Source of the DNA: Streptantibioticus parmotrematis
Lineage (GTDB): Bacteria > Actinomycetota > Actinomycetes > Streptomycetales > Streptomycetaceae
Length of the DNA: 64,000 nucleotides
Direction: 5' to 3'
Assembly (NCBI RefSeq): GCF_019890615.1
Contig: NZ_JAINVZ010000023.1
Coordinates: 1-64,000 of the forward strand
Below are positions 52,776-62,672 of this stretch, piece by piece. The position numbers were made by a program, and so were the translations under genes. Each line of letters opens with the position of its first letter. Position 1 is the first letter of the stretch. The notes under the pieces are model-generated. The model made no database searches. It worked only from the letters and a program-made list of their open reading frames with translations, and was not told where the DNA came from.

Positions 52776-53180
52776 ATGATCGTCACCAAGCGGAACTCGC
52801 TGCGTCTGGCCGCCGTCGGTGCGATGGGCGCCGTCACCCTCGCCCTGGCCGGCACCACGGCGATGGCCGCGACTCCCGCCGCGCACCAGGCGGCCGTCAC
52901 CGCCGCCCGCGCGTCGCTCACCGCCAAGCCGTCGGTCACCAGCGTGAACGCCTGGCAGCAGTTCCGGGTGACCGGCACCGCGACCGGCCTGAAGGCGGGC
53001 AGCAAGGTGACCCTCCAGCAGGTCCAGCACGGCAAGTGGGTCACCCTGCCGGCCAGCACCACCGTCACCCGCTCCGGCGCCTACTCGCTCCGCGTCGAGC
53101 TGGGCCTGAAGGGCAAGAACCAGCTGCGCATGGTCAGCGGAAGCACCGCCTCCGCGGTCTTCAACGTCACCGTGCGCTGA
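52776..53180 (+). CDS. Small secreted beta-sandwich protein
   Basis: 134 residues with AAAGGA upstream. A signal peptide (LRLAAVGAMGAVTLALAGTTAMAA) precedes a domain of about 100 residues with alternating strands: SVNAWQQFRVTGTATGLKAG, VTLQQVQHGKWVTLPASTTV, YSLRVELGLKGKNQLRMV. This is the pattern of small Ig-like surface proteins of streptomycetes. No cysteine. It is preceded by a 254-bp region that is AT-richer than usual and followed by a strong terminator; likely well expressed. Confidence 0.8.
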   Translation: MIVTKRNSLRLAAVGAMGAVTLALAGTTAMAATPAAHQAAVTAARASLTAKPSVTSVNAWQQFRVTGTATGLKAGSKVTLQQVQHGKWVTLPASTTVTRSGAYSLRVELGLKGKNQLRMVSGSTASAVFNVTVR

Positions 53181-53205
53181 CGCCCGGGCTCCGGCCCACT
53201 CCACT

Positions 53206-53239
53206 CGGATGCCCCGGCGACCGCCCGCCGGGGCATCCG
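53206..53239. terminator. Terminator of the secreted-protein gene
   Basis: A perfect 14-bp stem (53206-53219 with 53226-53239) closes a 6-nt loop, starting 26 nt past the stop. Confidence 0.88.
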
Positions 53240-53382
53240 CGCGTCCGGCTCCGGCATCCCGCGCACCTGGCGCGCGGGCCCGCGTGAACGTCCGCCCGTA
53301 CGCATACGTACGACATGCGCGGGGCGACGCCGCGTGCCAGCCTGGTGGCGCCCGTAGCGTCGAGTTCTCAGGAGGTGCGGAC

Positions 53383-53568
53383 ATGGCTGCCGCGGACGAC
53401 CTCAAGCGCGACGAGTTCAAGCGCAAGGCCAAGGAGATGGCGGAGAAGGCCCGGGCGGCGGCCCAGCGCGAGAAGGCGCGGGGCGGCGGTGCGACCGGGG
53501 AGCGGACCGAGAACGGCGGTGCGGCGCGGCGCGACGACGCCCGGGAGAGCGGATCGGGGCGGCGGTAG
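53383..53568 (+). CDS. Small charged helical protein
   Basis: 61 residues from ATG 53383 with AGGAGGTG ideally placed. It is almost all charged helix (LKRDEFKRKAKEMAEKARAAA) and then a Gly, Arg and Asp-rich tail. It has the look of an abundant nucleic-acid or stress-related micro-protein. No family known. Convergent with the HpnH-like gene 181 bp further on. Confidence 0.7.
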   Translation: MAAADDLKRDEFKRKAKEMAEKARAAAQREKARGGGATGERTENGGAARRDDARESGSGRR

Positions 53569-53729
53569 CCCCGCCGGGGCCGCGCGGGACCGTCACCGGG
53601 ACGGCGGGTCGGCCCGCCACCCGTCCTCGACGGCGGACGTCAGGGCCCGGCCGGTGCGGGGTGGGGCGGGTGCCCCCGCGCGGCTGCGGCCTCGCCGCGC
53701 CTCCCACCACCTGGCCGGGCGGTCCGGGG

Positions 53730-53750
53730 AACCCCGGGGGAACCGGGGTT
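53730..53750. terminator. Hairpin at the 3' end of the HpnH-like gene
   Basis: An 8-bp perfect stem (AACCCCGG with CCGGGGTT) and 5-nt loop touch the minus-strand stop codon. It may end the radical SAM transcript. Confidence 0.55.
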
Positions 53751-54754
53751 CAGTGCGCCGTGACGGCCCGCAGCGACTCCTTCAGGGAGCCCATCGTGGC
53801 CAGCACGGCCGTCGGCTCGTAGCCGCAGTGCGCCATGCAGTTGTCGCACCGCGGGTCCTTGCCCCGGCCGTACTTGTCCCAGTCGGTCTCCTCCAGCAGC
53901 TCCTGGTAGGTCTCCGCGTACCCGTCCGACATCAGGTAGCAGGGCCGCTGCCAGCCGAACAGGGAGTACGACGGGATCGCCCAGGGGGTGCACTCGAAGT
54001 CGGTGCGTCCTTCGAGGAAGTCCAGGTACAGCTCGGAGTGGTTCAGCCGCCACTTGCGGCGCCGCCCCTCGCCGAACGCCTTGCGGAACAGCTGCCGGGT
54101 CTGCTCGACGCCCAGGAAGCGGTCCTGGTCGGGGGCCTTCTCGTACGCGTAGCCCGGGGAGATCTCCATCCGGTCGACCTTCAGCTCGTCGTTGAGGTAG
54201 TCCAGCACCTCGATGACGTCCTGCGGGCTGTCGTTGTTGAAGAACGTCGAGTTGGTGTAGACGGCGAAGCCCGCGGCCTTGGCCTGCCGGATGGCCTCGA
54301 TCGCCTGGTCGAAGACGCCTTCCTTGCTGACCGACTCGTCGTGCCGCTCACGCAGCCCGTCGATGTGCACCATCCACGCGAAGTTGCGGTGCGGCCGGAA
54401 CTTGTGCAGGTGCTTCGGCAGCAGCACGGCGTTGGTGCACAGCACGACGAACTTGCCACGGGAGAGCAACTCCCTGGTCATCACGTCGATCTGCGGGTGC
54501 ATCAGCGGCTCGCCACCGGCCAGCGACACCATCGGGGCGCCGCACTCCTCCACGGCTCCGATCACCTGCGCCACCGGCATCCGCTTCTTCAGCACTCCGG
54601 CGGGGTGCTGGATCTTGCCGCAGCCGTTGCACTTGAGATTGCAGGCGAAGAGCGGTTCCACCTCGACGATGAGCGGGAACTTCTCCCGGCGCAGCAGCTT
54701 CTGCTTGACCAGGTACGTGCCCATCTTGACGGTGAGGTTGAGCGGGAGTCCCAT
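53750..54754 (-). CDS. HpnH-type radical SAM enzyme (adenosyl-hopene transferase family)
   Basis: 334 residues from ATG 54754 with CGGAG upstream. The [4Fe-4S] motif is CNLKCNGC (Cys38, Cys42, Cys45) in VEVEPLFACNLKCNGCGKIQ. GGEPLMHPQID, FAWMVHIDGLRERHDESV and the C-terminal SPASM-like CDNCMAHCGYEPTAVL complete the HpnH pattern. HpnH adds adenosyl to diploptene in the hopanoid pathway. No other hopanoid gene is here; the neighbour is a divergent TetR regulator. It may be a second, separately controlled HpnH or act on another polyprenyl lipid. Confidence 0.88.
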   Translation of the reverse strand: MGLPLNLTVKMGTYLVKQKLLRREKFPLIVEVEPLFACNLKCNGCGKIQHPAGVLKKRMPVAQVIGAVEECGAPMVSLAGGEPLMHPQIDVMTRELLSRGKFVVLCTNAVLLPKHLHKFRPHRNFAWMVHIDGLRERHDESVSKEGVFDQAIEAIRQAKAAGFAVYTNSTFFNNDSPQDVIEVLDYLNDELKVDRMEISPGYAYEKAPDQDRFLGVEQTRQLFRKAFGEGRRRKWRLNHSELYLDFLEGRTDFECTPWAIPSYSLFGWQRPCYLMSDGYAETYQELLEETDWDKYGRGKDPRCDNCMAHCGYEPTAVLATMGSLKESLRAVTAH

Positions 54755-54841
54755 CGCGTCTCCGTTCCCGAGCCGCCGCGGGCTCTGGCCGGTGCGGCGG
54801 GGACCGGTGGTGCGAAGGCCGATCCCCTCTACCACTACCAA

Positions 54842-54856
54842 CATACAGTCTGTATG
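54842..54856. promoter_or_regulatory. Palindromic operator between HpnH-like and TetR genes
   Basis: CATACAG-T-CTGTATG is a perfect 7+7 inverted repeat in the 117-bp divergent region. It is 15 bp before the TetR start and 87 bp upstream of the HpnH-like start. Size and position fit a TetR-family operator that controls both genes. Half-site-like GTACGTATG follows at the TetR start. Confidence 0.75.
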
Positions 54857-54871
54857 GAACAGGATGTACGT

Positions 54872-55522
54872 ATGAAAGGTCCCCGATTCCCCGGCGGGCG
54901 GGCCAGCCGCCGCACCGAGCACGTCAGCGACACCCGGCGCGCCCTGATGGAGGCGGCCAGGACGCTGTTCGCCGAGCGCGGGTACGCGGCGACCGGTACG
55001 GAGGACATCGTGGGGGCCGCCCGGGTGACGCGCGGGGCGCTCTACCACCACTTCCGCGACAAGGCGGACCTGTTCCGCGCGGTGATGGCGGAGTGCGCGC
55101 AGGAGATGGCGGAGCGGCTGGTCGAGCAGGAGACCCGCAGGGCCGAGGCGCACCCGGGGGACGCCTGGCAGCTGCTGCGCAGCGGATTCCAGTCGTTCCT
55201 GGACGCCTGCACGGACGCCGACTTCCAGCGGATCGTGCTCATCGAGGGGCCGGCCGTGCTGGGGCACAGCGCCTGGGACGCGCTGGTGGAGCAGCACGGC
55301 TACCTGCTCCTGGCCGAGGCGCTCACCGAGTCGATCCAGGAGGGCCGCATCGAGGACCTGCCGGTGGCGCCGCTGACCCGCATGCTGGCCGCGCTGATCT
55401 CCGAGGCCAGCTTGTACATCGCGCGTTCCGAGGACACCGCCGCGGCCCGCGAGGACGCCGGGCTGGTCCTGGACCGCCTGCTGGCGGGCCTGGCCACCCC
55501 CAGCGTCGCCACCGGCACGTGA
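54872..55522 (+). CDS. TetR family transcriptional regulator
   Basis: 216 residues from ATG 54872, chosen because AGGA precedes it by seven bases and the operator lies upstream; ATG 54854 in frame would put the palindrome across the start. HTH domain: DTRRALMEAARTLFAERGYAATGTEDIVGAARVTRGALYHHFRDKADLF. The C-terminal ligand domain is helical (FQSFLDACTDADFQRIVLIEGP). It is predicted to repress itself and the divergent HpnH-like gene until a ligand, perhaps a lipid, binds. Confidence 0.93.
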   Translation: MKGPRFPGGRASRRTEHVSDTRRALMEAARTLFAERGYAATGTEDIVGAARVTRGALYHHFRDKADLFRAVMAECAQEMAERLVEQETRRAEAHPGDAWQLLRSGFQSFLDACTDADFQRIVLIEGPAVLGHSAWDALVEQHGYLLLAEALTESIQEGRIEDLPVAPLTRMLAALISEASLYIARSEDTAAAREDAGLVLDRLLAGLATPSVATGT

Positions 55523-55577
55523 CCTCAGGGCACGGCGGCGGAGGGCGTGGGACGGCTGACGGGGGCGGAACGGCGCG

Positions 55578-56804
55578 TCACGTCGGTCCCCGCGGCGGAG
55601 TCGTGCCCGTCGGCGTGGCGCGGACGCCGGGGCGGTACTTCGGGACGCGCACGGTGATCTTCATGCCCGCGCCCGGCGCGGTCTCCATGACCAGGCCGTA
55701 CGCGTCGCCGTAGGTCTGGCGCAGCCGCTCGTCGACGTTGGCCAGGCCGATGCCGGTGCGGGGGCCGCCGTCGCCGCGCAGGACGGCACGCAGCCGGGCC
55801 GGGTCCATGCCCGCGCCGTCGTCCTCGATCACCACGCGCGCCTGGGCGCCCTCGTCGTCGGCGGTGATGGTGACGCGGCCGTGGTCGGGGCGGCCCTCGA
55901 CTCCGTGCTTGACGGCGTTCTCCACGAGGGGTTGCAGGCACAGGAAGGGCAGCGCGACGGGCAGCACCTCCGGCGCGATCCGCAGGGTGACCGCGAGCCG
56001 GTCGCCGAACCGGGCGCGTACCAGCGTCAAGTACCGCTCGATGGAGTGAAGTTCCTCCGCGAGCGTGGTGAAGTCGCCGCTGGAGCGGAAGGAGTACCTC
56101 GTGAAGTCGGCGAACTCCAGCAGGAGTTCGCGGGCCCGCTCGGGGTCGGTCCGGACGAAGGAGGCGATGGCGGCCAGGGAGTTGAAGATGAAGTGCGGGG
56201 AGATCTGCGCCCGCAGCGCCCGCGTCTCGGCGTCGCGCAGCCGCGTGCGCAACGCGTCGAGTCCGGCCAGTTCCAGCCGCAGCGAACACCAGCGGGCCGC
56301 CTCGGCGACCTCTCGCGCGAGGCCGGGCCCGTCGGCGCGGGCGTGGACGGCCAGCGCGCCGAGCACTCGGCCCTCCGCGACGAGCGGGGCCGCGGCGAGG
56401 CGCAGCACGGCACCGGACGCGTCGTCGCCCGGGAGACGAGCCGGGGCCGGTGACGTGACGACCACGCGTCCCTCGTCCAGCGCGCGGCGGACGTCCCGCA
56501 TCGCCGCGTCGCGGCGGCCTTCGTCCGGGCCGTCCCAGGCGAGGACGGCGTGCGTGTCGGTGAGGCAGACCGCGACGGCGTCCAGCGCGGGCCGCAGTGC
56601 GCGTACCGTCCTGCGTGCCGCCGCCGGTCCGAGGCCGTCGCGCAGCGGCTCACCGGCCGCCGCCACGCGGCACGCCACGGACGTGCCCGGTCGGCGCCGC
56701 GGGCCACCCGCCCTCGACACCCGGTCCAGCACCGCGCCCAGCACGGCGGCGCCCCCGCACGCCAGCGCGCAGACGGCGAGCGGGACCCCCGCCTGGGCGC
56801 TCAC
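55578..56804 (-). CDS. LytS-type sensor histidine kinase
   Basis: 408 residues from GTG 56804, overlapping the symporter gene's TGA (GTGA). One N-terminal membrane segment (VPLAVCALACGGAAVLGAVL), then a GAF-like domain (about 70-180), a coiled region, and the His_kinase motif ISPHFIFNSLAAIASFVRTDPE with phospho-acceptor His204. The HATPase has LQPLVENAVKHG, DDGAGMDP and GIGLANVDERLRQTYG. It lacks the usual 5TM LytS sensor. Coupling to the symporter suggests the transporter provides the input. Its partner is the LytTR regulator at 58719. Confidence 0.92.
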   Translation of the reverse strand: MSAQAGVPLAVCALACGGAAVLGAVLDRVSRAGGPRRRPGTSVACRVAAAGEPLRDGLGPAAARRTVRALRPALDAVAVCLTDTHAVLAWDGPDEGRRDAAMRDVRRALDEGRVVVTSPAPARLPGDDASGAVLRLAAAPLVAEGRVLGALAVHARADGPGLAREVAEAARWCSLRLELAGLDALRTRLRDAETRALRAQISPHFIFNSLAAIASFVRTDPERARELLLEFADFTRYSFRSSGDFTTLAEELHSIERYLTLVRARFGDRLAVTLRIAPEVLPVALPFLCLQPLVENAVKHGVEGRPDHGRVTITADDEGAQARVVIEDDGAGMDPARLRAVLRGDGGPRTGIGLANVDERLRQTYGDAYGLVMETAPGAGMKITVRVPKYRPGVRATPTGTTPPRGPT

Positions 56805-58345
56805 CGGCCCGCCCCGCGCCACGGACGCGGCACGCGCGCCGCACGCGGCACGCCCGCCGGGTCGCGGGGCGTCGGCGGCACGGGTTCCGGGCGGTGCAGC
56901 CGGTGCATCGCAGCCGTGGTGCCGGGCGGGATCGCGCCGCGGGTGGCGAGCGAGACCGCGATCATGGTGACGAAGCCCACCGGGACCGACCAGACCGCGG
57001 GCCACGCCATCAGAGCCTGCGGCCAGCCGTGGCGGGGCCATCCGGCGATCGTGGCGGCGACCGCGCCCAGGGCGAGACCGCCGCCCGCCAGCATGCCCGC
57101 GGCGGCGCCCGGTGGTGTCAGCCCGCGCCACCAGATGCCCAGCAGCAGCAACGGGCAGAACGACGAGGCGGCCACCGCGAAGGCCAGACCGACCGTGTCG
57201 GCCACCGGCAGTCCGGCCGCCGAGAGGGTGAGCGCGGCCGGCGCGGCCACCGCGAGCAGCGTGGCCCAGCGGAACGACCGCACTCCGACCGAGGGCAGCA
57301 CGTCCTGGGCCAGCACTCCGGCCGTCGAGACGGTCAGCCCGCAGGAGGTGGACAGGAAGGCGGCGAACGCCCCGCCGACCAGCAGCGCGCCCAGCAGTCC
57401 TCCCCCGGTGCCGCCGATCATGCGCTCCGGCAGCACGAGCACGGCCGCGTCCGGGTCGCCGGTGGCGGCCAGGTCGGGCGCGTAGACCCGGGCCAGCGCC
57501 CCGTACAGCGGCGGCAGCAGGTAGAAGGCGCCGACCAGGACGAGGACCACCAGGGTGGTGCGGCGGGCGGCGCGGCCGTGCGGGCTGGTGTAGAAGCGGA
57601 CGACGACGTGCGGCAGGCCCATCGCGCCGAGGAAGGTGGCGAGGATCAACCCGTAGGTGGCGTACAGCGGATGGGGCCCGGTGCCGCCTCCGGTGACCGT
57701 CGCGTGGACGGCGGCCGGTCCGCCGGGGCTGCCGTCGCCGTGCCAGACCAGCAGCAGGAAGACGACGGGCACCAGCAGCGCGGTGAGCTTCAGCCAGTAC
57801 TGGAACGCCTGCACGAGGGTGATGCTGCGCATGCCGCCCGCGGCGACGTCGGCGGCGACCACGACCGACACAACGGCCCCGCCGGCCCAGCGCGGCGCCC
57901 CGGTCGCCGTGCGCAACGTCAGCCCCGCGCCCTGGAGTTGGGGCAGCAGGTACAGCCACCCGATCCCGACGACGAGGACCGCGGCGATCCGGCGCACCGT
58001 CACCGACTCCAGCCGGTCCTGCGCGAAGTCCGGCAGCGTGTACGCGCCCGACCTGCGCAGCGGCGCGGCTACGAGGACCAGCAGCACCAGGTATCCGGCC
58101 GTGTAGCCGACCGGGTACCAGAGCATGTCCGCGCCGTGCGCCAGGACGAGGCCCGCGATGCCGAGGAACGACGCGGCGGACAGGTACTCGCCGCTGATGG
58201 CCGCCGCGTTGAGTCCGGGCCGCACCGTGCGGGACGCGACGTAGAAGTCGTCGGTGGTGCGCGAGACGCGCAGGCCGAGCGCGCCGACCAGCACGGTGGC
58301 CAGCGCCACCGCGGCGACCGCCACGCCGCCGTACGCGCCGCTCAC
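56801..58345 (-). CDS. SLC5/SSS-family solute symporter (ActP-like)
   Basis: 514 residues from GTG 58345, overlapping the DUF485 gene by 4 bp. About 13 membrane segments, with family features TTDDFYVASRTVRPGLNAAAISGEYLSAASFLG in TM1-2, GGMRSITLVQAFQYWLKLTALLVP, ATFLGAMGLPHVVVRFYTSP and AFAAFLSTSCGLTVSTAG. This is the ActP/MctC-type cation-acetate or monocarboxylate symporter. The C-terminal tail is Pro and Arg-rich. Neighbours are acetate genes, so acetate or a similar short acid is the likely substrate. Confidence 0.9.
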   Translation of the reverse strand: MSGAYGGVAVAAVALATVLVGALGLRVSRTTDDFYVASRTVRPGLNAAAISGEYLSAASFLGIAGLVLAHGADMLWYPVGYTAGYLVLLVLVAAPLRRSGAYTLPDFAQDRLESVTVRRIAAVLVVGIGWLYLLPQLQGAGLTLRTATGAPRWAGGAVVSVVVAADVAAGGMRSITLVQAFQYWLKLTALLVPVVFLLLVWHGDGSPGGPAAVHATVTGGGTGPHPLYATYGLILATFLGAMGLPHVVVRFYTSPHGRAARRTTLVVLVLVGAFYLLPPLYGALARVYAPDLAATGDPDAAVLVLPERMIGGTGGGLLGALLVGGAFAAFLSTSCGLTVSTAGVLAQDVLPSVGVRSFRWATLLAVAAPAALTLSAAGLPVADTVGLAFAVAASSFCPLLLLGIWWRGLTPPGAAAGMLAGGGLALGAVAATIAGWPRHGWPQALMAWPAVWSVPVGFVTMIAVSLATRGAIPPGTTAAMHRLHRPEPVPPTPRDPAGVPRAARVPRPWRGAGR

Positions 58346-58707
58346 CGGGGGCCGTCCTCCTGGTCGGGGCAACCACCTTGGTAGCGGGCCTCGTTGGCCT
58401 CGGCCCGGGTGACGTACCAGCGGCCGATGAGGTACATCAGCGGGTAGCCCGCGACACCGAGCAGCGGCCAGGTGACGCCCACGCCGCCGATCCTGGTGCG
58501 GGAGACGGCAGGTACGCGGTCCAGCAGCAGGGGCAGCGCGCCGAGCGGCACCGCGAGGGCGGCCACGGCGGTCAGGGCGGCGCGCAACTGCGCCCGCACC
58601 AGGGCGCGCAGCCGCGCGTCGTCCCGAGTCGACGGCTCGGTGTCAGTCGCTCCCGCCGCGCCGCGCGACGGGTCGCACCGGCCGCCGGTGACCACCTCGC
58701 GCCGCAC
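58342..58707 (-). CDS. DUF485-like small membrane protein (symporter partner)
   Basis: 121 residues from GTG 58707 (GTG 58695 also possible). After a polar start of about 35 residues there are two membrane segments (AALTAVAALAVPLGALPLLL and VTWPLLGVAGYPLMYLIGRWYVTRAEANEARY). The WYVTRAEANEARY end and its place just before an ActP-like gene match the DUF485/YjcH partner. It likely assists the symporter. The TGA overlaps the symporter GTG. Confidence 0.82.
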   Translation of the reverse strand: MRREVVTGGRCDPSRGAAGATDTEPSTRDDARLRALVRAQLRAALTAVAALAVPLGALPLLLDRVPAVSRTRIGGVGVTWPLLGVAGYPLMYLIGRWYVTRAEANEARYQGGCPDQEDGPR

Positions 58708-58718
58708 CGGCCCGCCCG

Positions 58719-59588
58719 TCAACTGCCGCCCCGCACACGGTGTGCCGCGCCGCGCACCAGCAGGTCGCGCAGCTCGCGGGCGTGGCGGCGGCTCACCGAC
58801 AGCCGTTCGCGCCCCACCCTCACGCTCATGTTGCCGCCGTCCGTGCGCAGTTCGTCGATGGCCCACAGCGCCACCAGATAGCGGCGGTGCACCCGGACGA
58901 ATCCGCGTTCGCGCCACCGGTCCTCCAGCGTGGACAGCGCGACGCGCACCAGGTGGCCGCCCGCGCCGCCGACGGTGTGCAGCCGAGCGTAGTCGCCGTG
59001 TGCCTGAGCGTACGTCACCTCGTCGGGGCGCACGAAGCGGGTGACGCCGCCGAGTTCGACCGGGATCACCTCGTCCGCGGGGGCGCCGCGGGCGGTCACG
59101 GGCGTGCCGTGCACCAGCTCGTCGACCCTGCGCACGGCTTCCGCGAGACGTTCGCGGCGGACCGGCTTGAGCAGGTAGTCGACCGCCTCCAGGTCGAAGG
59201 CGCGCACCGCGAACTCCTCGTGGGCGGTGACGAAGACGATCAGCGGCGGCCGGGCGAAGCGCCCCAGCAGCCGTGCCAGGTCCAGCCCGCCGAGGCCCGG
59301 CAGCCGGATGTCGAGGAAGACCGCGTCGAGCACCCCCGGCCCGTCCGGTCCACCGCCATAAGCGCCGCCGCCCCCGTCCTGCGCGCAACTCCGCTGCCCC
59401 GCATCGCCGGTGAGGTCGTACGGGTCCGGGCCGCCGAAGGGCTCCCCCGGGGTGCGGCCGAGGCGGCGCAGCACGTCGGTGGCGTCGGTCGCGCCGTCCG
59501 CCCGGGCGATCCGCGGGTCCGCGCGCAGCAGATAGAGCAGTTCCCCCAGCGCGGGAACCTCGTCGTCCACGGCCAGCACGCGCAGCAT
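58719..59588 (-). CDS. LytTR family response regulator
   Basis: 289 residues from ATG 59588; no strong ribosome site. An N-terminal receiver domain has acidic VLAVDDE and phospho-acceptor Asp93 in DAVFLDIRLPG, then FVTAHEEFAVRAFDLEAVDYLLKPV. Asp93 is displaced by a Gly and Asp-rich insertion of about 40 residues (45-85) compared with usual receivers (Asp near 53-58). The C-terminal LytTR DNA-binding domain has VTYAQAHGDYARLHT, FVRVHRRYLVALWAIDEL and RLSVSRRHARELRDLL. It probably binds the repeats at 59685-59714. Confidence 0.92.
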   Translation of the reverse strand: MLRVLAVDDEVPALGELLYLLRADPRIARADGATDATDVLRRLGRTPGEPFGGPDPYDLTGDAGQRSCAQDGGGGAYGGGPDGPGVLDAVFLDIRLPGLGGLDLARLLGRFARPPLIVFVTAHEEFAVRAFDLEAVDYLLKPVRRERLAEAVRRVDELVHGTPVTARGAPADEVIPVELGGVTRFVRPDEVTYAQAHGDYARLHTVGGAGGHLVRVALSTLEDRWRERGFVRVHRRYLVALWAIDELRTDGGNMSVRVGRERLSVSRRHARELRDLLVRGAAHRVRGGS

Positions 59589-59945
59589 GGCGCCGGAGTC
59601 TAGTTGAGCCGCCGGGGCGACGGGCCGTCCCACGGCGTGCGTCAACCGCCCGTACCGCGTCTTCACTCCTGCCGGTGCGTCAGGACCGTTCGTCGCACCG
59701 GAGTGACCGTTCGGCGACGGCCGGTGGCGGGTCCCCTCGTTGTCCGCGTGTCGCGTTCCTAGCGTGACCGCCGGGCGCCGCTGTCCGCGCGGGGGCCCGC
59801 GGTCCGCAACGGCGGCGCGCCCCGGACGCCGTCCGCCGCGCGCCCCCACACCCGCCCGTGAGCAGCCGCGACGCCGCGCGTCCGTGGACCCGAACACCCG
59901 TGTGCCCGACGACCCGATGACTTCGACGAGACCAGGAGGCCAGCC
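59589..59945. other. 357-bp divergent intergenic region of the acetate module
   Basis: No gene is seen. It holds the LytTR-type repeats (59685-59714, listed separately) and a possible plus-strand -10 box TAGCGT (59760-59765) with TTGTCC upstream at 14 bp. A Pro and Arg-coding-looking stretch after 59780 is GC-rich filler. A long leader of about 170 nt would precede the SatP gene. Confidence 0.6.
59685..59714. promoter_or_regulatory. LytTR response-regulator binding site (two direct repeats)
   Basis: ACCGTTCGT (59685-59693) and ACCGTTCGG (59706-59714) are direct repeats with a 21-bp period. Both match the general LytTR-domain consensus [TA][AC][CA]GTTN[AG][TG] at every position, and 12 bp between repeats is the expected spacing. 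They lie 97 bp upstream of the LytTR gene and 231 bp upstream of the SatP gene. Binding by the adjacent regulator is inferred. Confidence 0.78.
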
Positions 59946-60578
59946 ATGGCCAGTACCGTTCCGCCCGCCGCTCCCGAGACCCCGTCGAGCCCGCCGCCCG
60001 CGTCGGCCACCGGGACCGGCGTCGCCGATCCGGCACCGCTGGGCCTGGGCGCGTTCGCCACCACCACGTTCGTCCTGAGCTGCTTCAACGCCAATCTCAT
60101 CAACGCGGGGCTGGCGGGCGTCGTGCTGCCGCTGGCGCTGGCCTTCGGCGGGCTCGCCCAACTCCTGGCCGGCATGTGGGAGTTCCGCAACCGCAACACC
60201 TTCGGCGCGACCGCGTTCACCTCCTACGGCGCGTTCTGGCTGTCGTACGCGCTCCTCGCGCGCTACGTGGCGCCGACGCTGCCCCTGGCCACCGCGCACC
60301 AGGCGACGGGCCTGTACCTGCTGGTGTGGGCGATCTTCACGGTGTACATGACGGTGGCCGCGCTGCGCGTCAACGGCGCCGTGCTCGGGGTGTTCGTGGC
60401 GCTGTCGATGACGTTCATCCTGCTCGCGGCGGGCGAGTTCGCGCAGTCGGCCGACGTCGCCAAGGCGGGCGGCTGGGTCGGGCTGATCACGGCGGTCATC
60501 GCCTGGTACGCGTCGTTCGCGGTCGTGACCAACGCGACGTGGAAGCGTTCGGTGGTGCCGACCTGGCCGTTGTCCTGA
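59946..60578 (+). CDS. SatP/GPR1-FUN34-YaaH family acetate uptake transporter
   Basis: 210 residues from ATG 59946 with CCAGGAGG upstream. The family N-terminal motif is PAPLGLGAFATTTFVLSCFNANLI, and there are six membrane segments, with FGGLAQLLAGMWEFRNRNTFGATAFTSYGAFWLSYAL in the middle. It is a proton-coupled acetate or succinate permease. It is 60 bp before the acetyl-CoA synthetase gene on the same strand and likely co-transcribed. Confidence 0.92.
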   Translation: MASTVPPAAPETPSSPPPASATGTGVADPAPLGLGAFATTTFVLSCFNANLINAGLAGVVLPLALAFGGLAQLLAGMWEFRNRNTFGATAFTSYGAFWLSYALLARYVAPTLPLATAHQATGLYLLVWAIFTVYMTVAALRVNGAVLGVFVALSMTFILLAAGEFAQSADVAKAGGWVGLITAVIAWYASFAVVTNATWKRSVVPTWPLS

Positions 60579-60638
60579 ACCGGCAGTACCGACCGGCGGC
60601 ACCCGGCCGCACAGCACCGACCAGCCCCAGGAGTGATG

Positions 60639-62600
<1,962 letters not shown>

Positions 62601-62613
62601 GCGCGCACGTGCG

Positions 62614-62654
62614 GGGCCCGGGACCGCCGTCCGTCGGGCGGCGGTCCCGGGCCC
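62614..62654. terminator. Terminator after acetyl-CoA synthetase
   Basis: A perfect 16-bp stem (62614-62629 with 62639-62654) and 9-nt loop, 14 nt after the acs stop and 19 nt from the end of the convergent oxidoreductase gene, so it can serve both. Confidence 0.9.
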
Positions 62655-62672
62655 GTCGTACCTCCGCCCGGA

